Shown here one piece after another: positions 1 through 10,500 of a stretch of 64,000 bases of DNA. Position 1 is the stretch's first letter. Every line of letters begins with the position of its first letter. Source of the stretch: Cladorhizidae sp. MBARI D1340-BT2 (taxonomy: Eukaryota > Porifera > Demospongiae > Poecilosclerida > Cladorhizidae); contig JAQNBH010000003.1 of the NCBI GenBank assembly GCA_028752905.1, positions 40,335,850-40,399,849 of the forward strand. The letters are read 5' to 3'. The position numbers and the translations under genes were made by a program. Under the pieces are notes generated by a model that saw nothing but the letters and a program-made list of their open reading frames with translations, made no database searches and was not told where the DNA came from.

Positions 1-93
1 TAATTAAACTTTACACAACATTAAGTTACTGTTCCTCTGTGTGGTCACCTCCCTCTTCTTGTAATTCAAAATCCTTAGAACACATTCAGCACT

Positions 94-525
94 TTGCACT
101 CAGACTCTGACTCGCCAATGGAATTCTATGTATCCAACCTCTCCACCTTTAAACTTCCTACACTCTCAAATAGACGTGCTTGGGCCAAGCTACTTCTAAT
201 TTACAAAATAATAAACAATTACATCCATTTTCGTCCAGACTCAATCCTATTAGCTACTACTCCGCTCATGTCTTCGCGCCAATACCAACCATCGAACATC
301 ATAATCCCATTCTCCCGCACTGCATCCATGCAGTCTTCGTTCCCTCTGCCACAGCTCTTTGGAACTCAATCCCAACCTCCATTAGATCCTCATCCTCACT
401 CTCTTCCTTCAAACGATTTATTAACAATTCTTCGCCTAACTTAAATCATTTTTCTACCTATAATTATTGTTATCATGTATGAAAGGCTCTAAATAGCTTT
501 TGCTACTGAGCTCATTTTTCAAATG
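94..525 (+). pseudogene. 3' end of a non-LTR (LINE) reverse transcriptase ORF plus 3' UTR, decayed
   Basis: Two overlapping frames together give the typical C-terminal tail of a LINE ORF2. Frame one reads LSNRRAWAKLLLIYKIINNY (about 160-225). After a frame change near 230, frame two reads FVPSATALWNSIPTSIRS and SSFKRFINN (about 335-430). Patterns of the type 'RR..ALLYKIIN...' and 'WN.LP..IR...SL.SFK' are known from the ends of jockey/CR1/RTE-like reverse transcriptases. The following bases (about 430-525, ending near GCTACTGAGCTC) are shared with the copy at 63660-63900 and are therefore probably the element's 3' UTR. The catalytic reverse transcriptase core is not in the window. The clade cannot be assigned from this tail. 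Confidence 0.6.
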
Positions 526-837
526 TTGGTGTCAGATTAGGCTCCAACAAAGTAACTATCTCATATATAGCCTCCAACTTTTTCAAAATACTTCAGGGAT
601 AAAACCACTTATACAAATATTTGCATGTCTATTTATAATTAGCAGCACTTCCTTTCACAATCATAAAATAGTAGAAGAGTGCTAGCACAACTGACCTTTT
701 TCCTTGGTATATATTCCTGTAAAGTGACATTATAGCCCTACAGACAATTTTGGGCAGAGGTCTCTGAGGTGAAGAAGCCAGCTGAAATAGCAAACTGATA
801 TAAAAGCCTATAGGATATTGCATTGGCTTCCAGAGAT
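526..837. other. no recognisable gene
   Basis: AT-rich sequence with only short random open frames. I see no domain, RNA gene or repeat. Confidence 0.5.
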
Positions 838-900
838 TCAAGCCCTAGCCCTAGCCCTTGCCCTAGCCCTAGCCCTAGCCCTAGCCCTAGCCCTAGCCAG
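838..900 (+). repeat. CCCTAG hexamer tract (telomere-like)
   Basis: About ten tandem hexamers, nearly all CCCTAG (complement CTAGGG), with one CCCTTG variant. This is a one-base variant of the animal telomere hexamer CCCTAA/TTAGGG. It is interstitial. Similar short runs recur at 20067-20090, 24443-24452 and 60083-60095, and within the long array at 44560-45396. Confidence 0.85.
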
Positions 901-2021
901 CATGTTATCTATGACACCTCACCCACACAATAATTTTGCCTGGCCAGCAACAGTTAATCTTGTCCCCAGCTAGTACAGGGTAATAAACCTTCCTCCTAGC
1001 TAATATTGGCCATCACTCACTGCACCTTAGGTAAATTCGCCCCACCAACCCTGTACATTGATCTTTTTCTCAATTACTAAAACATAAAAATATCAAAAGG
1101 TTACTCTTTGAGAAGAGTTAGATCTACTGTCTGAGAAATTATTCTGTACGAGATGTGGAGGGGCGAGCAACTTTCTTTCCTTGAAAAGAGGCAGAAAACT
1201 ACTGTAGTGACAATTATTTTCATATGCAATCTCTATCCAGCTCTTACACTCCATTGATTTTTGAAAACCAATTTGTGCAATGTCTGTGTGAGTCTGTATG
1301 GAGCCTTTTAGAGGTGTGAATCTGGTCCATCTGCACTCGGCTTTGAGTCAAGAATCAGTAGCCACATAGGTGTCCACTTGAAAGTGTTGAGGCAGCAACA
1401 AGCTCAAGTTGTGTCCCCCATGATCCCAATCTGCTTGCTGTGTCTAAATGTTCTTTCAGTCTCACCTCTGGTGTCTTCTGCAAGATGTCCCTGGGAGTGG
1501 AAGTGACCCATGATTTGAACAATTCCATATTTTGAGCAACAAATTTCACTAAAGTAGCTCACTAGAAAGACTGCACAGACAGACTTGTTGGCATCCAGGG
1601 AAGCAAACAAGGATTGAGTTACGTTTTGACATAAAATAGTTGAGTGGGGGTGCACAGTGCCAGTCCCATGAGATTCATAAAAACCCTCTGCCTTCATCTA
1701 GTCCTGTGTTTCCATGATATCAAGCTGGATTGTCAGTGAGAGTCTGAGGGCTTTTGGAGGTGATACAGTCTTCAGCATTAGCAAGCTATTGTGTCCAAGC
1801 AGCAATGTTTATACTATCACTGCACACGATAGAGCAGCATAGCTACAGTCCATCACAGCTTTTTAGCAAGCAGTATCCATTCCAAGCAGCACCGCCGATA
1901 ACAACCCTACTCCTAACTAGAACTTAGAAGTTTTCCCCAAGTGAAAACCACACCCCTGTACCTGGCGGAAATATCACATGACTGGAACCACACCTTTTCG
2001 TGTAAACCACACACCCGTACA
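901..2021. other. unassigned sequence downstream of the older LTR retrotransposon
   Basis: No convincing coding region. This is where the 3' LTR of the older Ty3-like element should lie in its minus-strand sense. I could not find the LTR termini (TGTCAG or TGTGACGG) here, so the element appears truncated at about 2022. Confidence 0.4.
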
Positions 2022-3420
2022 TCAGATTGAGTGAATCCCATTAGCATTGGCTGTTCTGGCTCGATGTTTAACAGCGAATTCGTACTGTTGTAGAGCCAGA
2101 GCCCATCTTGCTAATCTCCCGTGCGAGTCTCTTAGATGTCCAAGTCGGGTGAGTGGGTTGTGGTCTGTCTTGACCATGAACTTCGTACCCTGCAGATAGG
2201 TTCTGAAATGGTGACTACCCTGCACTATGGCTAGTACCTCACGCTCTATAGCGGAGTATTTGGTCTCTCTGGGTAACAGTTTTTTTTACCATAAGCCATG
2301 GGATGCTCGGCTCCATCACTGTCTATTTGGTTTAACACGTAGCCTAGGCCTGAGTCAGAGGCATCAGTTTGCAAAATAAACTCACCAGGGGTTACTAATA
2401 CTGGTTTACTCACTAGAGCTTCCTTTATAAGGGTAAAGGCTTGTTCACATTCCTATGACCATTTAACTATGTTTTCTTTGTTTTTACGGGTTAAATTAGT
2501 CAGGGGGGTAATGAGGGTATAAACCTACGGTAATACCTGCAGAGACCCAGGAGAGCAAATACTTGTTTCTCATTACTAGGTCTAGCATATTCCTTGACTG
2601 CTCATACTTTCCCCTCTACTGGTTTAAGCTGTCCATTCCCAACTATGTACCCCAGATATTCACATTCATTGACTGCGAAGTCACACTTTCATTCCTTTAC
2701 ATGCAGACCTGCCTTCTGAAGTCTTCTGAATACCTTGTCCAAGTGGTCGAGATGTTCTGGCCAGGTATCACTTCTGATCAAATATCGTCCAGGTAAGCTG
2801 TGGCAAAGGTATGGATGTCATGTAATATGTGATCCATCAGCCTTTGGAAGGTACTAGGGGCAGACACTAACCCAAAGGGCATGATTCTAAACTGCTATTT
2901 ACCATATGGTGTGATAAACACAGTCTTTTCTCGGCTTACAGGTACTTGATGGTAGCCTTTGGTAAGATCCAATGTTGTGATAAACTTAGCTTTGCCAGTT
3001 TCATTTACTAAGTCCTCTATATGAGGTATGGTGTAGGGGTCACCTGTGGTCACCGCATTTATCTTACGGTAGTCCACGCACATCCGGGTACCTCAATCCT
3101 TTTTGGGGACCAACACTATGGGGGCTGCCCAAGGGCCCTTCGAAGGCTCGATGATTGACTGGGTGAGTAGGGTTTGTATTTCATCCCTTAAAAACTCTTG
3201 AGCCTTGTGTGCTAATCGGTAAGGAGGCAACCTAACAGGTGGTGCATTCCCCGTTCTGATATCGTGCTCCACTAATGAGGTGAGACCTGGTACATCTTGT
3301 ATAACCTCACAAAACTTCTCCTTCAGCTGAGCTAACTATGTACTCTGCTCTAGTGAGAGTAATTTGGGTTTTGGGTCTACCTCAGGGTTAGGCATGCTGT
3401 TCGTCTCTTGCTCATCTGCC
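2022..3420 (-). pseudogene. pol: Ty3-like reverse transcriptase and RNase H of the older LTR element
   Basis: Read on the minus strand, the RT part shows SLVEHDIRTGN, the LPPYRLAHK linker, [49 protein letters not shown] and the catalytic AYLDDI near 2790. These are diagnostic Ty3/gypsy-type RT motifs. The RNase H part follows, with the tether region near 2400-2550 and the terminal KTDHNPL, HGRLARWALALQQYEF and ANANG blocks (2030-2190). The usual ANADGLSR ending is shortened at 2022-2035 and the reading frame then leaves the family pattern. Several stops and frameshifts interrupt the region, so it cannot encode a working polymerase. It lies downstream of the integrase remnant of the same element, not upstream, which is the unusual feature. 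Confidence 0.9.
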
Positions 3421-4240
3421 ACAAATACTGCTGGGACTGGGGAAGACCACATCTTTATGGCATTGATGTGGTATGTCTTAACTCTTTTCCCACATGCACC
3501 TGTGTCACTCTATAAGTAACTTCAGTGACCTTTTCACTAATAATAAAGGGACCTAGCGGATCTTATTCTTTACAGTGGGTCTGAAGACTAAAACAAAATC
3601 TCCCACCTCGAATGTCTGGGCTGTCACCTTTCAATCATGTTGGGCCATTTGCACTGTCTTTGCCCTCTGACACACTGGACAAGACAAACAGATAGCTCTT
3701 ACATCCTTTGCCTGACCAGGCTAATCTACCCTTCGTCTGATGCTCTCCACCACACGCTGTTGTCCAAAGTGACCTTCCACTGGGGAGTGATGTGCCAGTC
3801 GGAGAACCTTCTCCCTGGCCATCTCAGGTAGTAACAGGAGATCCTTTCTCTGTATTGAATAAGGTTGTCTCATTAGCATACAATTTTTCCAGAAATAGGG
3901 ACTTCCTCCATTGTTTGCCTTCTCCCACACTCGCTCTAGAGTTGGTTCAGTACACTGTTCTTTTTTCAGCTGTTCTGAAGAGATGCTATCAGTTTGAATC
4001 TCCTCCTCTGGTGTAGGGTGATCATCAGTCCTAGTGTCGCTTGGCAGTTCCAAAGAGAGAGAGTCAGCTGGGCTGAATTTATCCCTCACCCCGTCAACTA
4101 TGACTGGATCTAGCTCCTGTTCGTCCTCTTCTTCCTCTGCCTCACATTCACTGTCACTGAGTGCCATTGGACGCACGAAAGCTTCCTCCAGCTGTTGTTG
4201 GAGAACTTCAGCACACTCCTGCTGCTTCTGTGCCTTCTCC
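3421..4240 (-). pseudogene. pol: Integrase remnant of the older element: HHCC and GPY/F modules, catalytic core deleted
   Basis: In minus-strand order, an acidic linker (about 4240-3960) leads to the integrase zinc-binding region LAHHSPVEGHFGQQRVVESI, continuing to CLSCPVCQRAKT (about 3660-3800). Sequence then jumps to QMAQHD, KVTAQTFEVGDFVLVF (about 3590-3640) and GPF/ISEKVTEVTYRV (about 3500-3560), which is the GPY/F end module. Compared with the sister element at 9320-10500, the D-D-35-E core of about 150 residues is missing between CQRA and QMAQHD, near 3640-3655. This looks like an internal deletion. In-frame stops also occur. The arrangement still shows that integrase precedes reverse transcriptase. 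Confidence 0.85.
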
Positions 4241-4620
4241 TGGATGCTGGTCATCACCATGCTCTGGTGAAGATGGTTGCTCTTCTTTCTGGGTCTCTTC
4301 TTCGAGTGCTTGTCTGAGGTAATGGTGAAAAAAGGGAATGTCATGGCCTAAGAGCATGTCAAATGTTAGGTGACTGCTTACTCCCTCTGCCATATCTACT
4401 TTCTTCCCCCCATCTACTCGTAGGGATACTTTGGCAGCTGGAAAGCACACTATCTTGGAACTGGCTCTATTATATGGGATAGTCCAGGGCAAGTAATCCT
4501 CTTGCCTCAGACACCTAGGGTGAACTATGGACTTTGAACACCCCATGTCCAACAACGCAATCACAGGATTCCCATTTCTTTGTATGGGTCTAGACCATGC
4601 AGGTATGTTTTTCTTCATAG
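4208..4620 (-). pseudogene. pol: Retropepsin-like protease region of the older element
   Basis: The minus-strand open frame contains NPVIALLDMGCSKSIVHPR. This matches the active-site strand of retroelement aspartic proteases (hydrophobic-hydrophobic-D-T/S-G-[A/C]-[T/S]). Here the triplet is D-M-G rather than D-T-G or D-S-G, so catalytic competence is doubtful. The sister element at 8690-8990 has LIDTGYTKSMVHPR at the same place. Downstream GVSSHLTFDMLLGHDIP fits the second half of the domain (VSKHLTSGMLLGQDIP in the sister). Confidence 0.75.
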
Positions 4621-4639
4621 AGATTGTACAATTCGCACT

Positions 4640-5777
4640 TTCTAACTTGACCCTACAGTCTTTTTTTAAATGACCTGTTTTCCCACATTTAAAACATGTC
4701 AGATGTCTTAAATCTTTTGCTGGACCAAAAACCTTGAGTATTAATACTTTCTCAATTTTTTGGTTGTAGTAGGGCCTCCCAGTGGTTTCTCGGAATTGTC
4801 TGACGTCTCGGAATGGACTTCGCTGATGCCCTTTTTGTTCAGGTCTGCGCTCGGGGCCCTATGTGTTGATATGCCTAGCCACCATCTCCTGGAGATCTTT
4901 ATATGTGAGAGGGTTTTGCTGGCGCATTTTCACCTCTAGCCAACGAGCTAATTTCTGCAAGGTAAGTTCGAATAAAATAGTGTCATGAATATTTTTCCTA
5001 CTGGTTTGCAACCAACCGTCAAAAGTCTGGCTGCGGCAGCGGAACCACGCGTCTGAGTTAGTGGAGTCGAATGGCAAATCAAACGATTTTTTCCTATATG
5101 CTTCCTCAGTGATCTGGTAAACAGACAGCAGGGTCTGCTTCATGACCTCGTAGGATATCTGGTCTTCGGTAGTGAGTTAAAAAATGGCAACCATTCACTG
5201 GCCTGACAATGCACTCTGTAGATAGGTTGCCCAGAGGTTTTCCTGCCATCTATTTGTACTGGCTGTCACTTCAAATGTGTCCAGAAATGCTCCTATGCCA
5301 TCTCTTGCCTCGTCAAATTTTTGTAATGCAATGGGTAGCACGGTGAGGTGATCTGCTGCCTCAGTCAAAGATTTGCAATCGTAAGGCAATTGGGGTAGGC
5401 CACGGTGGAGGTGATCTTGCTGCCTCAGCAGGTAGCCATCGCATCATCTCCACCAACGCTGCCCATCGCTCTGCTTGATTGCATTGCCTGTCCCTTTCCT
5501 CTCGTTCCCGCTGTTCTTGTCGATCGCGGTCTTCATGCCGATTCCATTCATCATGCTGCATCATCCCCTCCTCTCTCTGTGCCCTGGCTTCATCCGCTCG
5601 AAGCCATGTTGTCATCATTTGCGTTCCTGCAAATCCTCCTTTTTCAGAGGGAAGCAGCGTTACAACAGATAAATCTTCAGGAGGGCCTTCTATCTCGCCT
5701 TCGCGGATTTCCCTTGGTGTAGAGAAGCTCATTGCCGTCTGGCTTCTTGTCCGCCGGTCTTCACCTGTATACGACAT
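4640..5777 (-). pseudogene. gag: Gag of the older element with CCHC zinc knuckle
   Basis: The likely start is the ATG at 5777 (MSYTGEDRRTRSQ). A charged N-terminal region rich in E, R and Q (DRQEQREREERDRQ) suggests a coiled coil. The capsid-like part includes IGAFLDTFEVTASTNRWQEN and NLWATYLQSALSGQ, collinear with IGxYLGSFEVTAR and NLWSVYLRSSLSGQ in the element at 7582. At 4655-4696 the zinc knuckle CFKCGKTGHLKKDC is complete (C-X2-C-X4-H-X4-C). The frame changes near 5390, and near 5150-5190 there is a second break, so it is a pseudogene. Confidence 0.85.
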
Positions 5778-6117
5778 CTTCCAAAGAGATGAGAGACATG
5801 ACAATTTTTTTTTTGTGGCACAAGAACCACCAAAAATATACACAATACGACTATTATAAGGATATTAGTAGCACTAAAACTACTAAACTGATAAGCAAAA
5901 GAGATATGCACTTATCCCGAAGGACTAAAACACTCAAAATGTCCTTGACAATCAATCCTCCAAAAGATACAACTACTTCAACCTCTCACCTCAGGTTGTA
6001 GTAATTAACCCCAAACACAAGAGAACACTTTCCCCCATGTAATCCTTAGTCAGTTTTCTCAACTCTACCTCCAAGTCCTTAGCTATTTGATTCTGGGATA
6101 TCTTTCTCTAGATATCC
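5778..6117 (-). other. 5' untranslated leader of the older element
   Basis: Non-coding sequence between the primer binding site and the gag start on the minus strand, about 340 bp. The younger element has about 480 bp at the same position. Confidence 0.6.
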
Positions 6118-6131
6118 CACCGCTGCCACCA
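6118..6131 (-). promoter_or_regulatory. Primer binding site of the older element
   Basis: The minus strand reads TGGTGGCAGCGGTG two bases inside the LTR end. It is identical over 14 nt to the site at 7085-7098. It is complementary to a tRNA ending CACCGCTGCCACCA. The isoacceptor was not determined. Confidence 0.8.
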
Positions 6132-6133
6132 AA

Positions 6134-6619
6134 TGTGACGGAAAGTCGTCCTTCTGCTGAAACATACACTTTAACTGTTCAGTCAGATCCACACTTTTGT
6201 CCGACGCCTGGGACCTATTACTAGCCACCTGCTAGAAATCTTATCCCAAGATAAACTCAGTATCTCTCCCCGAGATACTGGCTACCCACTTGAAACAAGT
6301 ATCTTATACAGATAGAGAATCACACATACACAGTGTCAATCAACACTATCAACAATCTCCATCAAAGTTATTACAACAGTTCTTAAAGTTCAACATAATC
6401 AGGTATCAGTTCTTTTGGGCATAGACCGTAGTGTGTTTGTATCTTATTCATAGTCTCCTTTTATATTAATTCTATCAGTTCAGTTTGAGGTCACTGGTCT
6501 CCTTGCCAACCTGAGGATTGGACCAATCATCTTCACTTGGGTCAACCATGTCACAGGCTCCTCAGTCAGGAGAATGTTCTTGCTTGTTGTCTGTGGTGTG
6601 GTTGTGGTTTGTTTGTTCA
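6134..6619 (-). repeat. 5' LTR of the older element, first part (interrupted)
   Basis: On the plus strand this LTR starts TGTGACGGAAAG (element sense ...CTTTCCGTCACA) directly beside the primer binding site. It is split by the younger element. The rest lies at 12556-12675. The two parts sum to about 606 bp, close to the 586-bp LTR of the younger element. No matching 3' LTR was found near 2022. Confidence 0.7.
6615..6619 (+). repeat. Target-site duplication, left copy (GTTCA)
   Basis: GTTCA directly precedes the 5' LTR (TGTCAGGG...), and the same five bases follow the 3' LTR at 12551-12555. Five-bp duplications are typical of Ty3/gypsy integrases. Confidence 0.9.
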
Positions 6620-7083
6620 TGTCAGGGAATTTCTCTCCTTTGTCCGTGACTGCTTCCTCCCCAAGGCTGGGGCTGAAGACCGAGACAGAGCCACTGTGGG
6701 AAGTGGGGGGGAGGACATCGAATGGGTGGTCGGTGAGGTGCTGCTGGACGTGACCTTGGGGGAGCGCCTGGGGTCTGTGAAGGCGCAAGCTGACAAGACC
6801 GCAGAATCCGGTAGTGGAAACCCTGAAAGGGCGTACCTGGAAATGGGTGACGTACAAGAGACTGCCAAGGATTCTGATTGGTTGCCAAGGACGGTGTCGT
6901 AAGTTTACTATTGTCCGAATATACCAGTCCTTTTCGTAAGTGGTAATACAATCCGGGAAGTGGATTGATTTTGACTAACTGTGGGTTTTGGTGTGAGACT
7001 AGAATCTAAGTTGGTGGCGGGTGTGGAGAGCGGATCTGTAGGAAATCAAGTAGCTTTCCTAGCAGAAGGGTTTTCCCATCACA
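6620..7083 (+). repeat. 5' LTR of the younger Ty3-like element (464 bp, internally deleted)
   Basis: Begins TGTCAGGGAAT and ends CCCATCACA, in the canonical TG...CA form. It matches the 3' LTR at 11965-12550 except for small differences and one missing block of about 122 bp. The block lies after the shared GATTGGTTGCCAAGGA segment (6875-6900) and before AAGTTTACTATTG. In the 3' LTR the block contains the TATA-like GGATATATAGAG and GTATATAATT, so the 5' LTR probably lacks its core promoter. Confidence 0.9.
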
Positions 7084-7084
7084 G

Positions 7085-7098
7085 TGGTGGCAGCGGTG
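7085..7098 (+). promoter_or_regulatory. Primer binding site of the younger element
   Basis: TGGTGGCAGCGGTG, one base after the LTR end. Identical to the site of the older element, implying the same primer tRNA. Confidence 0.85.
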
Positions 7099-7581
7099 TG
7101 ATTTTCAAGTGAGAGGCCTAGAGTACAGTGCATTGCTTGAGATCTGTCTGAGTAGTTGTTGGCAGCTATCTAAGTGAGAGTTGGTGTCCAGTGACTAGAT
7201 AGCCTGAGAGAGAAGTGTCTTGGGTTAACTAAGAGAATTCTTAGTTGTGATTGTGACCTAAGGTGAGAAATCAGTACTTACCAATTGTACCAGACCTAAG
7301 GTGAGAGGTTCTGGTGGGGAAGACTGTTGAGCAATTGTGTTGCTGTTGATAGGAATTCTCTACACTGCTAGCTACCAGAGTTGATAGCGTAGTGTTAGAC
7401 AGGGAAACGGTCCAGGTTATTCATACCTTGGGACCTGTGAAACCAGACCCTGAAGTAGTAGGAATTTTTAGTGGTTTTTTGCCTTCGGGTACACGTATAT
7501 TTAAGTTGTTTTTGTATTAGTTGGCATTTTTTGTTGTCAACAAGTTAGTTTTCTGTTTGTTATCTACTCGGCTCGAACATC
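7099..7581 (+). other. 5' untranslated leader of the younger element
   Basis: Non-coding leader between primer binding site and gag. Contains repeated motifs such as CCTAAGGTGAGA (7258 and 7293). No open frame of note. Confidence 0.6.
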
Positions 7582-8690
7582 ATGTCAGAAGAACGTCAAC
7601 AACATAGACAGCGGGCAGTTGAGGATCGAATTCTGAGTAGTCAAGCTAGTCAACTCGAAGGACGACAAACTCCAGCTGATCCACGCGTCCTGCTGAGAGG
7701 CGAAGAGGAAGAACCACCTCTTGCTCGCTTCATAACTACCTGGCTGGAAACGGAGGCAAACCGAGTAAGAAGGGAGGACCAGAGACGAGAGGAAGATCGC
7801 AAACAGTTGTTGCTGGATCGGGCAGAGGACAGAAGGCTACAAGCCCAACAGCAACAACATTGGGCACAGTTATTGGTGGATGCCAGACAACCTGCTCCAG
7901 CAGTGGTTGTTCCGGCTCTACCTCACCAACCACCAAGGCTGACAGTACAGAAATTTCTCGAAGGCACGGATGATATGGGTGCCTATCTAGGATCCTTCGA
8001 AGTGACAGCCCGAGCAGCAGCCTGGCCCGAGAACCTATGGAGTGTATACTTAAGGAGTTCCTTGTCAGGACAGGGACTAACAGCGGTGAATGCCTTACCT
8101 GCCGGAGACCAGGCGGATTACGAAGAAGTTAAACGTATCCTTTTGGAAACTTACCACATCTCCGAGGAAACATACAGACGAAGAGTTTTTTTTAGACCAC
8201 CTTCGATATGCCGATGCTTGGATGAGATCATTCAAGCAGTCTTTTTCTCAATGGGTGACCTCGACAGATGAGGATGTTGCAAAGGTGGTGCTATATGAAT
8301 TGGCATTACTAAAACTCCCAAGATGGCTTCAAACTCAGATGAGGAATTTGAATCCTCAAGGCTATGATGAACTGACTAAGACTGTAGTCAGGTTCATCGG
8401 AAACCAACGAAAGGAAGTCGATGCAAAGCGATCCGAACAGCGAGACCGGTTCCACCCACCGAAGAAAGACACCCCGACTCGCACTACGATACCACAAACC
8501 AAGCAGCTGCAACTGAGCACGGAAAAGAATGGTCAGACTTCCCCTTACCGAGATATGAAGCTGGTAACATGCTACAGGTTTGGAAAGAAAGGCCACATGC
8601 AGAAGGATTGCAGAGTACGATTGGACGTAATCAAGAGTGAAGGTCCACACTCGGTTAGTCTAATACAGGAAAGACAAAGCCAGAAATGGA
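7582..8690 (+). pseudogene. gag: Gag of the younger element, frameshifted, altered zinc knuckle
   Basis: Starts with MSEERQQHRQRAVEDR at 7582. An E/R/Q-rich helical region (about residues 50-95) is followed by a capsid-like region with GAYLGSFEVTARAAAWPENL and LWSVYLRSSLSGQG. The frame breaks at a run of eight T near 8188-8195. The second frame continues with FLDHLRYADAWMRSF and ALLKLPRWLQTQMRNLNPQG. The zinc knuckle near 8565-8610 reads CYRFGKKGHMQKDC. The second cysteine of C-X2-C is phenylalanine, so zinc binding should be impaired. The capsid part is collinear with the gag of the older element. Confidence 0.88.
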
Positions 8691-9060
8691 CGAAGTTTGT
8701 TCGGGTGAATGGACAAACTGTAACCGCTCTCATCGATACCGGGTACACCAAGTCAATGGTACATCCCCGATACATTAACAGCAGAGACTATTTGAGATGG
8801 AAGATGCCCTTCGCCACAGCCAGCAGCTCGAGTAATTGTTGACCTAGATGGCAAGAAGTGTGAATTGGCGGTGGGAGTTTCAAAACACCTAACCTCAGGT
8901 ATGCTGTTGGGACAAGACATTCCGAGGTTTAGGAAGTATGTGGAGGAAGCGTTGGAAACCGACATCCGAGAGGAAATGGAGTCAACCCCACCCACATCCA
9001 AAGCCACTGAGTCTGAATTGGTGACGACCCTTACCAAACCACCAATGAGACTGAGTCTGT
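8690..9060 (+). pseudogene. pol: Retropepsin-like protease of the younger element
   Basis: FVRVNGQTVTALIDTGYTKS carries the D-T-G active-site triplet of retroelement aspartic proteases, followed by MVHPRYI. A frameshift near 8830 moves the rest (VDLDGKKCELAVGVSKHLTS and MLLGQDIPRF) into another frame. The region ends with a duplicated ESELVTTLTKPP / ESVLVTTRAQ stretch before the linker to integrase. Confidence 0.8.
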
Positions 9061-9061
9061 A

Positions 9062-10500
9062 TTGGTGACGACCCGAGCCCAACGATGGGCACAAACTCAA
9101 GTCGAAGAGGATGCTGCCATCCGACAAGACCGGGATGGACCAGTGATCAACCCTATTGAGTCCAGTGACATTGGAGATGAAGCGGAGGAAAACGAGAAAG
9201 AGGTCGAGGAGGAATTTGAAATTAATACCCAACCCGACCTGGAAGACCTGCACAACAATGAGGAAGAAACTGTCGGAGCTGAAGTGGAGGATAAAGTATT
9301 CGAGACCATCACTCCGAACCAACTCCAAAAGTTACAGTGCGAGGATCCTACATTGGAGAACATAAGAAACAAAACAATGAAGAGAAGTAGCTCTTACTTT
9401 TGGAAGGACAAAGTACTGATGAGGAAACCATACCATTCCAATGGAAAGGACCTGGTGATGGTACCACGAGTAGGCAGAACAAGAGTATTGCAGATGGCTC
9501 ACAACGCTCCGATTGCGGGACATTTCGGTCGAGAGAGGACACTCGAGACCATACGGAGGCATTTTGACTGGCCAGGCATCGCCAGAGATGTCAGAGAATT
9601 GTGCAGATCGTGTCCAATCTGTCAGAAGGCTGGTCCTGTGGTTGTGACAAAAGCACCCCTACACTCCTTACCCATCATGCAAGAGCCTTTCCAGTGAGTG
9701 GCCATGGACGTATTTGGTCCCCTTAAGCGAACACGGTCGGGAAACAAATACATCCTGGTCCTCATGGACTACAGGTCGGAGGCATTCCCACTCAAGGATG
9801 CAACAGCGGAGACTGTGGTTAACTGTCTCATAGATGTCACTGCGAGACTGGGAGCACCCAGAGAGTTACTCACGGGCAATGGGTCTAACTTCAGATCAGA
9901 AGTTGTCCGACAGTATTGTCAAGCAACTGGCATCCGGCATATGCGAACCTCCCCCTATCACCCGGATACAGACGGAATGGTGGAGAGATTCAACCACACA
10001 CTCAAGTATCTTCTGCGGAAACTCACACAAGATCCCGAAGTCGAGTGGGACAATTTGCAGCCGTTTGTCCTCTGGTCGTATCGGGGCACCGTCCATAAGA
10101 CGACAGGATTCTCTCCATTCCACCTTCTGTTCGGGAGGGTGATGAGGTTACCGTTAGATGACCTAGCAAGCTATTGGACAGGGAAAGAAAAAGTCAGTGA
10201 GATGAACTTGACATGCTATATGCAAGTGATGGGAGCCAACATCGAAATGGTTCGGGAAATGGCGAGAGAGAAAGAAGAAAAGGAAAAACAGACACAGAAA
10301 AGGTACCACGATCGGAAAGCAGTATTGAGAGAGTTCCTCATGGGGGACTATGTGCTGGTGTTTTGACCTCGGAAAATGAACAAACTGTTGAACGAGTGGC
10401 AGGGTCCCTTCATCATCACAGAGAAAGTGACGGAAGTGACCTACAGGGTGGACACCGGGAGGAAGATTAAGACCTTCGATGTCAATGCCATGAAGGATGG
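9062..10500 (+). pseudogene. pol: Integrase of the younger element (HHCC, DDE core, GPY/F), upstream of RT
   Basis: After an acidic linker (9062-9320), the zinc-binding domain shows MAHNAPIAGHFGRERTLETI and CRSCPICQKAG (9490-9635). A stop at 9695-9697 separates it from the catalytic core, which begins AMDVFGPLKRTRSGNKYILV with the first Asp. The block expected to hold the second Asp reads LLTGNGSNF, where the family normally has T-D-x-G, so the Asp appears to be Gly. The third acidic residue is present in SPYHPDTDGMVERFNHTLK. A few residues seem missing after LVLMDYRS. The core runs to GDYVLVF and a stop at 10364-10366. The GPY/F module follows (LLNEWQGPFIITEKVTEVTY, 10367-10490). The protein lies 5' of RT, which is not the normal Ty3 order. 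Confidence 0.92.

Noticed and set aside
5405..5859. Plus-strand open frames rich in Ser, Cys and Arg
   Set aside because: Antisense shadows of the gag coiled-coil region. Likewise 4034-4270 and 9097-9372 (minus).
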